A stretch of DNA of 64,000 nt from Diplosphaera chodatii (Eukaryota; Chlorophyta; Trebouxiophyceae; Prasiolales; Stichococcaceae), in assembly GCA_032358165.1 (NCBI GenBank), contig JAALGY010000031.1, positions 1,860,001 through 1,924,000 of the forward strand. The letters run 5' to 3'. A model generated the notes under the pieces. It made no database searches and was not told where the DNA came from. It was given only the letters and a program-made list of their open reading frames with translations. Positions 41,284 through 54,145 of this stretch are shown piece after piece. The translations under genes and the position numbers were made by a program. The first letter of the stretch is position 1, and every line of letters begins with the position of its first letter.

Positions 41284-44200
41284 TCACTTGAGGATGACAA
41301 TGCCTTCAAGCATTGGCGACAACGCCAGGTACTTCTCTGTGCCCAGCTCTGCTCGCTCGCCGGCGCCTAGGAGCACCGGCGTTGTATGTGTCTGGAACCC
41401 TGCAGATCAGCAGATGAAACTGCACGGTCAGCGGATGTGCTGATAACAGGGTCGCAGTAAACAGCTGTGTGAACTTGCTGGATCAAATGTCCGTACTGCG
41501 CTGCCTGCGCCGTGTCGCGTGCATGCTCAGTGATATGGCCTTGCCTGTGATGGACTTGGGCCGGCCGGCCTGAGCCACGACGTCCACCGCCTGCCCGACG
41601 CGCACCGGCACTGGCAGCAGCTGGCCTGCAATTGCGCACATATTACCACAAGGCATCAGCATATATACACCCGTGCATCGACTTCCGTGATGCGTCGTGC
41701 TGTGCCAGCACTGATACCGCAACATTGCTTGCGTGCGCGACGCCGGCAAACATGTGCTGTACCCTGCTCGTCGATGGTGAGCAGCATGCGCGGCTGCATG
41801 GCGGCGGCCAGGAAGTACAGCAGGCTGTGCTGCTTGCCGCTGATGGTGGCCTTCATATCCAGCGCCGCCGTCAGCACCGCCAGGATGCCGCCCAGAGCGG
41901 GCCCTGTCGTGGACCGGGCGAGAGGACATGAAGCCACCTTGTGGTGCATGTCTGACCACGCGCAGCAACTGGAGCAACAGCTGAAAAAGTACACATGCGC
42001 ATCGTCTGTTCTGCAGGAGCCACAGGACCTGGCCTGTGAGATGCATGCACCTTGGCCGTGCGTTGTCGAACCCACCTGACAGCAGCTGGCCGTGCGCATG
42101 GTGGGGCGACAGCGTGAGCAGCCCCTTGCCCATGTGGACCAGGCCCTGCGCCACGCGCACCAGGAACAACAGCTGCGGCTCCTTTGCGTAGTACGCGCTC
42201 AGCGCCCGCAGCAGCCCCGCGAGCCGTGCATTGTTCGTGCCCGCCCCGATGATGCCTGCAGCAACAGTGCACAGCCGACTCACCTGCCAGCTGCCTGCAG
42301 CCGGCCTACTATCCTCCGCAGACCAGTGGAAGATGAGGGTGACTCGGACCGGAGCCAGCGCAGGCTCTGCACAGGTTGTTTTCACGTGCAACACCACGAG
42401 CCGATACATCAGGCCTGTGGCGGCTCGGGCTTTGAATCAAGTGCGGCGTTCTGCAGGGCAGACGGCCGCACCCATGGCGAGCACGGCATTGGCGCCTACG
42501 TCGGCGTCTGAGTCGTGGCTGAGGCGCGAGAGCATGTCCATGGCGCGCATGCTGGGGTTGCTGGTGTTCAGCAATGCAACTGCCAGCGGCACCGCCCGCC
42601 TGCAGCAACTTCGAAACGTCAATGACACGCTGCCGTCAACACTGTGTCCACATGACTCTAATGACTGACAACTAAATCGACCCCACGTTCAACCAGAGGT
42701 GTGTCATGCAAACCTGCACACTGCCATTCCCTGCAGCAGTGTCTGCCGGGCGGCAGCCGCATGAAGGCTGCGTTGAAGCATGCTACTCTGGGGGCCGCAC
42801 CTGACGAAGGGGTCGCCGTACTGGAGGAGGTGCTCCATCGCACGCTGCGACATGTCCTTGCCCAGCTCCTCGCCCATCGCCACAAGCGCAATGCCCATCA
42901 CTGCCGCGCTCTGGTGTGTTGCCTGCACCATGCGAAGGCACCGTGCAACACTGACGATATGGCCCATGCGAAATGCCGACCACTGCTAATCAAATGTTTC
43001 GCCTTTGTGGCACATTGTTGACACTGGCCATGGCTGGGGGTCATGGAAACAGAGTCTACAACGGCAAAGGACGCCACTACCATTGCCGAAAGATTCGGCA
43101 GTATCAGCCGATGCAATTGACACACACCTTCCAGAGGCTGTCCTCCTCCACCTCGATGTGGTCACCAGCAAGCGACAGGAACTGCTGCACGCGCAGCACG
43201 TCCCCGGTGCCAGCAAACGCAAGGGCCTCCACCACTGCCTGGGTGTACTGCGATATACGCTCGCTGAACGTCTTTGTGACCTGCAGGCATCAGGTGTTTG
43301 AGCAAGAATGACTTTGGTGGTACCTCAAAGGAAAGCCGGAGCTGGCATTCGGCAGCAGGCAGGAACATGTCCCAGCAGCGGGCGTCCTGACACACTTCCA
43401 GACCGTCTCAGTCAGATAACATCTGCATGTGTCAGGGGTTGCTGCCCACGGCACAGACCTCCAATGTGGCGTCAACATCTTCCTGCCGGCCCAGGAACAG
43501 CAGCCCCAGGCCCAGCACCAGGAACTTTGCCCCCGGCGCTATGAGCTCTATCTCCCCCCGTGTCATGAGCGCCTGCAGGCAGTGCTAGCGTTGCACTAGG
43601 CTGTCTGGTGTCAGGAGAAGCTGCCATCCTCAAGGGAGGTTATGAGAGGCTTAAAAAAATATGCGTGACAGTTGCGCAGTGTTGAGCCTGCAGATCGCAC
43701 GTGCAGAGTGTACCTGCAGGGCGATGCCTACGCACTGCTCCTCTGCCGAGCCGCAAAACACAAGGCCCAGTGACAGCGCCGCGTAGCCCGCAATCTCGAT
43801 GTTGACATCGTTGTCTGTCACCAGTGGCGCCAGCAGGTCACGCACCTGCAAACATGTGAGGTATGTTGTCTCCTACTGGCGGAGCACAACTATGTCGGTA
43901 TGTTGACGTGCACCAATGCACGTGAGCGAGATCTGCAGTGTATGCAGCAATGCAAGCAAGCTCACATCCTCGCGGCGGGTGCCGGCGTATGCGAGGCCCA
44001 GGCCCATGATGGCGCCCAGCCGCACGCCCGTGTCTGCAGCCGTCACGTGCTCCGACAGCAGCGCAAAGGCCGGGTCGAAGTCGTCCTGCATGCAATGCCG
44101 CCACAAGATGATGACAATTTCTGGGCGACCTGATGTGAACGTGACTATCAGATGCACAGCATGGTGAAGGCCTGCTCCATCTGCATGCCTCAGGAACAGT

Positions 44201-47031
44201 CAGTCCCTCACAGGTCCTCACCCGGACATTGGCGTTGACGATGCCCACACCCAGCAACGCACCGGCCACCACTGCCTGATCGTTGCTGTAAAGGTACTTG
44301 TCCAGCTGTGGCAAGCCGCCCTCTACGTCCCAGAGTGTGATCATGCCCTGAAGTTAGGTGCAACTCATGTCAGCGCCAGTCATGCCACCATGTCACGACG
44401 CTTTGTGTACAATCAATGGATGCTGTAAGCCTCAGGCAATGAACGTTTTGCGCGACAGCTGGAATTCACTGAGCATCAAGAGCCTCCACAATGCTATCAG
44501 AGCTGTACAGCATCATCTAACACTCAGCGTACCAAGCTGGCGGTCGCAGATGTCTTGCCGTGGTCCTTGTTCTTGAAGATCCAGTGGACATTGTCGCCGC
44601 TGCTGCTCTCACTCTCAGGTGTCACCGTCATCAGCTTATCCTGTGTCAAGGTGTGAACAGCCTTCAGTGATCTCGACAGGGTCTGCATTGTGTACAGCCT
44701 GCCGAGAAGGCAGAGGCAACCATGCCCTGAAGAGACATGCTGTGTATACTCCACAGTCGGCCTCAAGATGTCTGGTTTTTGCCCCTCCAGGCCCTTGATG
44801 TTCCATTGGGTAGATCTAGGCAGTACTGTGACTCCCCAGGGAAAGCAGGTGGGTGCAGAAAGCTGCACCTGACCAAAGCCGGCATTAACAAAGGCATTGA
44901 CGAAGGTGTTGGCCAGATTGGCATGGGCGCTGTCTAGGGTAGGGCCGCTGCCACCGCCTGTCTCGACGAGGTGTGACTTATACACCTGCACATGTGTGAA
45001 GAACAGCACGCTGATGCCAAGCCCTTTCAGCGGCGAACAATGCCAATCTGTAGGGTTGTGCTCGCCTCTGCCATGTTCCTGACGTTGTACAATACAGATA
45101 GCCCACCTCCTCTGGTGTGCGGGGGGCCATCACATCCAGGTCGCGTGCCAGGGCCAGGTAGCGCTCTGAGACTCGGACATTCGACAAGATGGCCTGCAGC
45201 GCTGTCCGCTGCTCCTCATCTGCCACTGCCGCTGGCCCCTCTTCAAGATCCAACGTCGTGCCCTGCACATCAAGCATGAAAGTAAGCACGGTACATAATT
45301 TGATGGGCTCCAAGCCTCCTCCAGAACTCCACTTTGCCATAGAAAACGAGGCTTCGACTTCTGTGAATGGCAATTGCAGGCACACCTGGCGTGCAAGGAT
45401 GTAGCAGAGCTGCTGCCTGACTCCGAAATCGTCGCATGTGGCAAAGGCCCGTTGCTGCAGGCTGCGGTCGCCCGCCCGCAGCGCCACCCGCATCGCGTCT
45501 GGAAATGCCTTGAACTTCAGGTATATCTCAAACGCCTGCAATGGATGCCATGAGTTGAGCAGGACTCTCAGAGTGTGCAATGGTGGCCGGTATCTGCGCA
45601 CGCATCGTGCCACATGTCATGGCGGGACCCTGATGCGCATTGCTCATGAACTGAGCAGCTGCACACCTGCTGGAGGACCGCGACATCGTCCGGCGGCGGC
45701 AGATAGGCGCAGGTAGACACCAGGTACAGGCAGCTACGCCCGTAGTTGGCGTCGTCAACATACTGCTGGAGCAATGGCAGCTGCTCCACCTGTTTAGCAG
45801 GTGGCAAACAGCACCAATTCAAGGCACATGCCAGAGGACACAACTTGCGGGTACCTGGACTCTTGACAACATGCACAAAAACATACAGACAGGGCTGGTC
45901 AGCATCGAAAGCTGTACTCGAGCACCTCCAGCAACAAGTCCACGGCCTCTGGCTCGGCATTGTGCGCCATGTGAAAAGGAACGATCTGCTGCACCAGCGT
46001 CAGCAGGTCGTCTGTCGGCTTTTCTGCCTCAACGCGCTCCGCCCACTCTGCGCCAATCTCGCCGGCCAAGTGCCTGCGGCGTCCAGAACAATGCATCACC
46101 GATGCATAAGTGCACAGCCTCCAGAACAATGCATCACCAATGCATAAGTGCACAGCCTCTGCAGTGCGGCAGGACTGTGAACTATATCAATGCAGGCCAT
46201 ACTGGGTCAGCGCTGCCGCTGTACCTGACATACTCATGACCCCAGGTGCCCACAGACTCGCTGCTGCCGGCAAGCCGAAACTTGAGCCCCTCACGAGCGC
46301 CCACTGCCCCTGAGTTCATGGCTAGCACAGACAGCACATCTGCCATCGCCGCCCTGTTGGCGGTGCCTGCCGGCATGGCCTCAAAGGTGCCCTTCAGCCC
46401 ACTGTAGTGCTGCCTCAGGAACTTCAAGGGCTTGGGCACAGACGTCATGGATGTCGTGGCGCTCTTGATCTCTGCTGCAATTGCCTGCGGCATGCCAGTC
46501 ACCGCCGTGACGCTGCAGCATGATCCATAACATGCATGCACCGGCTGAAGCCAGATCGTCAGGGCAGCACACCAGTGCACATCACGTATTGCAGCTGTAA
46601 ACGTTTGAGATTTTTGCGTCGCCAGATGCGGCGACTCGATACCACCGCTCGTCATAGCGACCAGTGCTGCAGACGCACTGCAATGCTGCAACCACCTGGA
46701 TGGCATTGGCTTGAATGCCAGCCTCAACATCGCGAGTGCGCTCCACCATCATGTCCAGATTGTCCTTGAGTGCCTGGTCCTCATCGGACAGCTCATTCTC
46801 ATCCGCCTTGGCCTGCTTGCCCCTCTTGGGTGGCGCAGCGTCCTCGCCATCTTTCTTGTCCATCTGCGCAGCCACAGTGCCAGCAGAGCATGACGGCACG
46901 GTGTGTGTTTGCTTGCGCAATACAGGTCGCACTGTTAGATCACGTGCAACATGGAAACAGGATGTGGCAGGCGCAAAGCACACCTCATCTTTCGCAGCAT
47001 CCGCCGGTTGCTCCACCTTCTCTGCGGCCAT
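41284..47031 (-). CDS. RPN1: 26S proteasome regulatory subunit RPN1 (PSMD2)
   Basis: Largest non-ATPase subunit of the 19S base; docks ubiquitin-like shuttle proteins and the deubiquitinase Ubp6. The ATG at 47031 begins [16 protein letters not shown]. Conserved exons in order: [100 protein letters not shown]; and [20 protein letters not shown]. Next come [54 protein letters not shown] and [18 protein letters not shown]. The PC repeats follow, e.g. [20 protein letters not shown] and [20 protein letters not shown]. The end is [20 protein letters not shown] with LEGIVILK, stop 41286-41284. More than 15 introns. Confidence 0.95.
46083..46158 (+). repeat. Tandem duplication of 38 bp inside RPN1
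   Basis: Two adjacent copies of CCAGAACAATGCATCACC..., with a single G/A difference, lie just upstream of the exon coding [20 protein letters not shown], apparently in an intron. This is a small recent duplication. Confidence 0.85.
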
Positions 47032-47618
47032 GCCGGCAGCTGCAGCACCGACCCGGCCCAGCACCGGCCGTGGCGCACACTCTCCAGGTAATTCAAAGGT
47101 AAGGCTCTGCCCCTGATAGGTGACGCAGACGAGGCTGTCCCAAGTGCGTCAGTCTCATGCAGAGCTGGGTCCAATCAGAAAGCAAACAACTTGATGCAGA
47201 GCAGCAGTGCAACTGTATGTGGCCCGATATCACGGGTAACAGAATGCTAGTTGTGTTTGCTAGATGTGTGCAACGTGCGAATACAGCAGTGGGCGCTATG
47301 TGTTTCGTGAATGCTCCTGCTCTAACTTGAGTAGGCGCTGAGGCTAGGTGCAGTAGACGCTGGTCCCTAGCGAGCGCGCTTGTATGCCCCCTGCGACAAC
47401 TGTCAGACAGCTAACAACGCGTGTGCAATGGCCTGCAGAGCCTCCCAAAACGCATCCGACACGCAGCTCTGACTCACACTTGGCACCAGAGCGCTACTTC
47501 GGGGTGTTTGCACAGTCATTGCGCTGCATAAGTTTTGTGGCATACCTTGGACTCCCCCGTTGACCTGGCCGGGCCCAACCGACTGGGTGGGCGTCACGAC
47601 ATACTCCTGGGGCAGACG
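47032..47618. promoter_or_regulatory. Divergent promoter region, RPN1 / BACK-domain gene
   Basis: 587 bp between opposed start codons. I looked for a repeated proteasome-type control element and found none I could support. No other gene seen. Confidence 0.4.
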
Positions 47619-49708
47619 ATGGCCTCCGTTCAGGGACTGTTACACGTCAAGCTGGTCCAGAGGGCATACGAGCTGTCAGATGCGCTGGGAACCCTCGCCA
47701 GACAGGACCACTTGCCGGAGATTGGAGCGCTTCTGGAGACGCTCGCAGGTGCACACAGCCTCATTGCAGCCTGCAACGGTATGGGGCTTGCATTCTGGAG
47801 TGCGATTTGTTCCGTGCGGGTGCAATGTTTTGTTACCACCAGCCCAGCTGTTAGCCAGTAGCTGGCGGGTGCTCAGTCGCCTGATCTCCTGACCGCCCGA
47901 TGCCTGCAGCGGTACCACGAAGGCCTGTACTGACAGAGGTGTCGGATGAGGTCGCGCTGGTAGCTCGCTTGGTGCTTGAGGTGGGCAAGCTGTCGCTGCG
48001 CGTTTTCACATGGGCTAGCAGCGCTGGCTGCAGTGGCGGGCGGATCACCAGTGCAGGTGTTCTCGCAGGATCACGCGGTCTCAGCGCCGCAGGTCAGCCG
48101 CTGCTGGTCTGCAGCAGGTTCTGCCGCGCTGCAGCTGATTCAAGATGCGGCATTCCCCTGCGGGCCTCATGGCCTACCGTTCCATGACCTTGTGCGATGC
48201 ACCTCGACGGAGCAGGTATGGGGTCCAGAAGCAGTTTTACGGTATGCGTACACGAGACGCTGAAGCTGTGCTTAAGCTGAGTGCTCCCCGTCGCAATGCA
48301 GGCGGCCATGGTGTGCAGCATGTGTCACGCTGCGCTGCATAACGTCATATGCGACAGCGGCACCTGCATCCCGCTTCTGATGGCAGCCGAAGCACAGCAG
48401 TGGCGGATCCTTGAAAGCAGGTGACAATCCGTCATGATGCAAGCTCCTGCATTGCAAGAGCTGGGGTGTCGATTGCTGACCTGGCTGCCATGTTCAGGTG
48501 TTTGGATGTGGCCATGGACCACCTGGGTTTGGTGGGTGCAGCAGTTCACCAACTGTCACAGCATGCGCTCAAGCGCATCCTCAGCAGCGACACTCTGAAG
48601 GCATGTTGCAGTGTGCCTGCACAGGGGATGCTGTACTGCTGCTCCGCAGCAGTGGTGGACATCCCATCCACTCGTTTCATGATGGGTTCTGCTCATGGTG
48701 CAGGTCGAGTCCGAACTGGAAGTATGGCATGTGCTCGCAACCTGGCTGGATGCAGACCTGACAGCTCGATCGCGAAGCGCGGCATCGTTCTTGAGTGAGC
48801 GTCAGACATGCTATGCTCGTTTGCAAGATGGATGCATGGGGGTGCATGAAAAACGATGTGTTGCAACGCGGTTTTCTGTGCCTCTCCAGCTGGTCCGCTG
48901 CGACTGCTGCACCTCTGCCGCACTGAGCTGGATCAGGTCGATCGCCACCCTGCGGTGAGCTCAACCTGTATCAGCACTTGACTACTCACCAACTGACATT
49001 ACACCCTGGCACATTTGATGAAGGTGGTGAGGGGTCTTGCCTGCAGATCCGGAGATGTGGCACCAGCAGCCGGCTCGTGGCAGCGGCATACCTGCATGCA
49101 TCGGGCCATGGCCCAGAGTTGTGCAGCCAGATGGCATCGCCGTCACTGTGGGCACAGATGGCCACAGTGCAGCCACGGCTGTCAGACGCCAAGGCAGTGC
49201 AGCCAGTCACGCCATCTCAGGCAGTCAGGGCGGCGCCTGCAGTGATGCAGCTGTCTATCGACGTATCAGAGGGCGGCGTTCCTTCACCGCCTTTCGAACC
49301 GATGGTGTCTGTCACACCTGTGCACCTGCAGGCCAACACGCCTGTTGCAGAGGTAAGTCTAGGTCCTGGACCTTGGTCCCATCGTTGTGCTGCGCTTGCC
49401 AGCAGTGTGGTGACTGGCCACCCGGCCTGAGCAACGGTACCTGTGCTGCGCTACCCAGGTGCCGTCTTCCATGGAGCCTGTAGTGCTCTGCCCTGGATCC
49501 CCGTGGATGATCAGCAGCGAGGACTGGGACGATGCCACAGAGACGGCCTGGGAACAGATGCATCTGTGAGTACATCTGCATGTTGAGCTGCTTCCTGAAG
49601 ACCTGTCAAATCTTGTTTCGTGTGGCTTGGATGCTGACAAGCATCGAATTGCCTCATGTTTGCCTGCGTTGCAGGACCAGGCAAGAGAAGCGTGTGCGAA
49701 GGCTATAG
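47619..49708 (+). CDS. BACK-domain protein (possible BTB/BACK CUL3 adaptor)
   Basis: The ATG at 47619 starts SVQGLLHVKLVQRAYELSD and DHLPEIGALLETLAG. Middle exons are poorly conserved. The exon RCLDVAMDHLGLVGAAVHQL with SQHALKRILSSDTLK resembles the end of a BTB fold and its 3-box. VESELEVWHVLATWLDADL is the typical BACK helix pair, followed by LRLLHLCRTELDQVDRHPA. C-terminal exons read VAAAYLHASGHGPELCSQMA, PSSMEPVVLCPGSPWMISSE and DWDDATETAWEQMHL spliced to TRQEKRVRRL, stop TAG 49706-49708. BTB/BACK proteins usually bring substrates to CUL3 ubiquitin ligases. A full BTB domain was not found, so the name rests on the BACK part. No Kelch repeats seen. Confidence 0.5.
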
Positions 49709-50203
49709 GAAGAGTCGATATTGTACTTTAAGCAGCTGAAACATGCTGCATGTACATCAGATGTAGGAATAGATTGCAGGCGAAGTGGTCAAGCTCGCGC
49801 TCTGATGCTACGTTGGCAGCATGCTTTATTGTGTCTCAGGCCAACCATTGGCATGAGGCACCGTTTGATGCCGCACTGACAGTTGATGAGCTGGTGATCG
49901 TTCAAAGTGTTTGCAAGCTGAATTTTCCGATGTTGTGCACATGACATAGAGCTTCATGGTCTGATGCTGCCCTCTGGCTGCAAGTCCCGGACACCTTACA
50001 TTGCATAACTGCATATGGCCATGCGCCTCATTCAGCGGCATCCCTTCCAAGTACTCAACAGCAAACCCTGGCGCAACATATCGTGCATGCTTGGACACTG
50101 CTGCATGTGCAGATGCAATTCGCAAAGTCGCTAGACGACCTGTGCGTCATACCCCGAACACCAGGGCGCGGTGATGCAGGGGTTTGCATCGTCTAAACCA
50201 TGT
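49709..50203. other. Tail-to-tail intergenic region
   Basis: 3' UTRs of the BACK gene (plus) and the NUB1-like gene (minus). No supported feature. Confidence 0.5.
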
Positions 50204-53200
50204 TCAGACTCGTGACACTGCGCCCCCCTCTATGCGGGCCAGGAAGTCACGAATGACGTCACCTTCTTCTGTGACATCGACATCGTACCCTGACAGGGAG
50301 TCTCGGTTCATCAACGAGGCCACCTCCTGTGGAAGGACGTAGTTCCGGATCGCAATAGCATAGTAGGTGTGCTGCAGGTTTGCTATCACAGAGGATATCA
50401 TGATACATAGCGACCTGGCGACACCGGTGACACACCCTCACCGCTTCCATCTCGTGGTCTGCATCGTCCGTGGGGGAGTCTGGCAGTGGCGGAGGGGCGG
50501 TCATGGCCGACGACATGGCCGCTGCAAGCTCTGCAGCCGCAGCCGCAGCCGCAGCCGATGCCTGGGCCGCCAGCAGCTTGGATGTCAACTCAACAGCAAG
50601 ACAACAGCCACATGTCAAGCATTCAACAGGAGATGTTCCGCTTCAGATACCAAAAACTCGTCACCTGACTGCTTGAAGGGCCTATCTCAGCGGCTGCGGC
50701 CATGCGCGGACTTTGGGCTGCAGCGCCAGGGCTCACAGCCGCCGGCTCCGAGTCGGTTCTGACAGCGGGGTTCGCGGCGGCCCAGCTGCTGAGTATGGCC
50801 ACTGCCGCTGCTACGTCACCCGGCTGGCAGTGCTTCAGGGCCTCCTGCCCGTACCACTGTGAATATCCCATCCCCCGGAGCTGCACAGCGAGGAGTGACC
50901 AGCAGTGCACAAAGTCCGCATACAGCTTGAAGCCAACTACAACACCAGAGGCAACATCGTTGCACGGACACGTGCCTGCACCGTCCCAGGACATGCGTCG
51001 TTACACAGCTGTGCTGACAGCAGACCTGCTTCTCTGCTGCATCGCGCGCTCGAGAGCTGGATGCGGCGTCAGCAGCAGCCATCTGCAGCATCGTATTTCG
51101 CTCAGCATCCAGCAAAGCATCAAGCGCCGCCTCCTCCTTGTTTTCCGCCTGCGCACACCTTGGTGGTGGTCCACATGTTGCTGATACGGTGGAAGGGAAA
51201 GGTGGTGATTGCCGGGCTCATAATATCAGCTTCCTAGTGTGTGCGCCTGCACTGGCACACACTGACTTCTGCGCCGTGAGTGTTTCAGAAGCGGCTCAGC
51301 AAAATTTCACCAGGTCGTGGCAAGCCTGCCGCACGAGACGAGCAGCCGTCGCTGTTGCAACCCACACGGCTGCAGAGGTGGGCGTCGCAATCATGCAGAG
51401 GGCTTCCTTGCTCCTGCTCTTTGTCATCACACCTGCAGTAGCGCCTGCACGGCCAGCGCACGCTCGAAGCCCAGGCCCTCCAGACGCGCCAGAGCGTCCA
51501 CGTCCGCAGGCTCTTTGCTGACGGCGGTCCGCCCCAGCAAATCCACCTCTGCAGCTCAGCAGCAATGCATAAGGCGCAACCCCATGGAAGACGACACAAC
51601 TGGTCGCCATAACAAGCGGCACCAATGCAAATGTCATGCAACCCTGCTGTACAGTACCTTTGCGGACTGCGCGTCGCTTTCTGTCAGCCTCTTGACGCTC
51701 GGCCGCCTGCTGCCGCTGCTGCAGCAGGAATGCAGCTGCGCCCTGCACGTCACCGCTGCAGAAGCGCAGCGCCCTGCTCGCCTGCATGACACCATGCAAA
51801 GATGTGAGCCATGGCCTGTGTGTCCGCGGGGGAGGCCTGCCTGTTGGTATCCCTAGAGGTGTGGGTGCAGAGGGCTGACAACGAGTCAGAGCACTCCTGC
51901 CATCTCATATGCAGCATTCAGAGCACGTGTTATTGTGGCTATGGGTTGCACCAGGGACACCACAGAGGCAAGCACCCACCTCAGAAGCGGTGAACCCCAT
52001 GCTCAGCAGCTGTGACAGGGCATCATCAGACACCGCAAGCTGCTGCCACTTGGCTTGCGCCGACAGCAGACTGCTGCGCGCCGCCTTGCTGTCGTCGCCG
52101 TAAAACTGGCTCAGGGCCTCTAGCAACTCTAGGCGCACATACAGGGCCAGCTCGGGCTGGAACCCGCCGTGCAGCACCTACACTTGGCACACGACGAGCA
52201 GGGTGGAGGTGCGGAATGGGTGAAACGAAAAAGGAGAATCTAACCCCTAAAGAACACATGAGCAACTAGGAACAACTGACCCTGATCTTCAAGGCTGATC
52301 AGCTCAGTGCTGTCAAAGGGCGTTGCTGTCGACTCAGGCCAGTACCCGAAGGCGCTCCAGATTGGTGCCGTGGGAGGCAGCCAAGGAGGCGCGTGCCCGC
52401 TGGAGCTTGGCGCGTGCGGCTGCAAGCCGCCTGCTGTCCTGCAACTTGAAAAGGCACCTGCGGAACAGCTGACACTCAGTCTCAGCTTAAGCTGGACTGC
52501 TACAGACGGTCAGCGCCGCTCGACACCGGGTCCCACAAAGTGACCCAGCGAGCCACATGAGGACTATTATGCACATCTCACCAGACGCTGTCCAGGAGCA
52601 GCAATCCGATGTTGTCCACGGACTTGATGAGGTCCGCCTTGCAGAGGTCAAAGGACTCCTCCGCAAGCTCCAGGTCCTGCATTGCGCCAGCCCAGTCGCC
52701 CTGCGCAATGTTCAAGCAGCAGGAACCTTGGCTGGCCGCTGAGTAGTCCAATCAAGACACCATGCGCCTGGCGCATCACTCCCCGCCAAATACCTGAGAC
52801 AATGGCTGCATGTTTGACTCTGCATGGACTATGAACTTGCATGTTGCTCGCGATGCAGCATGTACAGTGGATACAAACAACATCAAAGGTGGGCATGGTC
52901 AGCAGGAGACGACAGCAACGGAAGTTACCTTGGACATCAGCTGCTTGCCACTCTCGTGCAGCGTCATGCCCATGGCGATGAGCTTGCGATCCTCCGTATC
53001 CAGCTTCAGCGACATGCCGTCCTGATTCTCCAGGCTCAGTGCATACTGCGAGGCGCTGCCGGCACGTGATGCCATGCCGTCCACGGCGCTCCTGCGTGTA
53101 TGCATCCTTGCACCGTCACCTTCACAGTGCCTGCGCACGTCGGGTACTTCGTGCGACCAGATGTAATAGAAGACCTCTGTAGAAAGCTCATTGCCTGAGC

Positions 53201-53616
53201 CGCTTCATGCGGGCGTCCCGTTCCGATGCAGCGTCCATTGCGCGCTTTGCCGCATTGTCCGCATGCTTCAGGACCAGGATGCGTGATTTCGATGTTATTC
53301 CATACTCACTGAGCGGCTTCTTTGAATCCTGCAGACTGGTTTGCAGGTCAGCGTGCAGCTCAACGCATGCCAGCAAGGAGGATCTTGCAATGCATGTGCA
53401 TCCTCTGCAGGCAGATTGACGCATTCAGCACACCGTCAGATTGCGGCCTGAGACGATGAGCTTCACATCTAGTATAGGATCCGATGCCTGTGCCGACGCC
53501 GCCTGCAAAATCGTCTTTCTCAGCTCGCTGACGGGTATGTCAAAGGAGCTGACTTGGACACGACCGTGAAAGGCCCCTGCGCAGGTCAGCGTCAGCAGGT
53601 CATTTTCGGCTGCCAT
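50204..53616 (-). CDS. NUB1: NUB1-like protein (NEDD8 ultimate buster): UBL plus UBA domains
   Basis: The ATG at 53616 begins AAENDLLTLTCAGAFHGRVQ, a ubiquitin-like domain continuing in KLIVSGRNL and KPLSEYGITSKSRILVLKHA. Then SLENQDGMSLKLDTEDRKL with AMGMTLHESGKQLMSK, LADLIKSVDNIGLLLLDSVW-like and AKLQRARASLAASHG helical segments, and ELALYVRLELLEALSQFYGD. UBA domains: WQQLAVSDDALSQLLSMGFT; LEGLGFERALAVQALL with RFCSGDVQGAAAFLLQQRQQ; and LRGMGYSQWYGQEALKHCQP with GDVAAAVAIL. The C-terminus is EVASLMNRDSLSGYDVDVTE with FLARIEGGAVSRV, stop 50206-50204. Animal NUB1 delivers NEDD8/FAT10-tagged proteins to the proteasome and docks on RPN1. In algae only the NEDD8/ubiquitin role is plausible. Confidence 0.85.
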
Positions 53617-54145
53617 ACCAGCCCGCTATGATCGATCAGACACGCTGTCAGCGGTGTGTGTAGAACAAGTGGCGAGACGCACTGCTGAGCTCGCAAGTTG
53701 GCAAGGCCGTGCTGTGCTGTGAGATCTGCATCTGTGGGAGATGCACGGATGCAGGCAGCAGACGGCTGGAAGTAGCAGGAGCGTCTGGCCTTCTTGCAGG
53801 TTTGCACCAGGATGCAGGAGGGCGCAGTGCGTGTGTCACCCGGCATCATCGCAGCTGCGAGAGCGCAGACTTGAGAGGTTGTCTGAGTGACTCGTCGCTG
53901 GCAGCGAGCAGGCACCGGTGTTTCCTAAGAGCTTTCGTCCAGCTTGAAGGCCTCAGTGCTGGGAGCAACCCTGGCTTTACAGCGTGTTCCAGGGTCAGCT
54001 CGTCGCCTCTGCCAGCGACGGATTGGTAACGTCGGCGGCTGACCGTCCTTGCGGGGCCAAATCGATCGAACCGCTGGTCAGGCACTGCAGGCTCGCAGTG
54101 GTCCTGCCGCAACACTTTACTGAGTGAAGTACACCAGCGGCAACC
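53617..54145. promoter_or_regulatory. Divergent promoter region, NUB1-like / CWC15
   Basis: 529 bp between opposed start codons, holding both 5' UTRs. No other supported feature. Confidence 0.4.
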
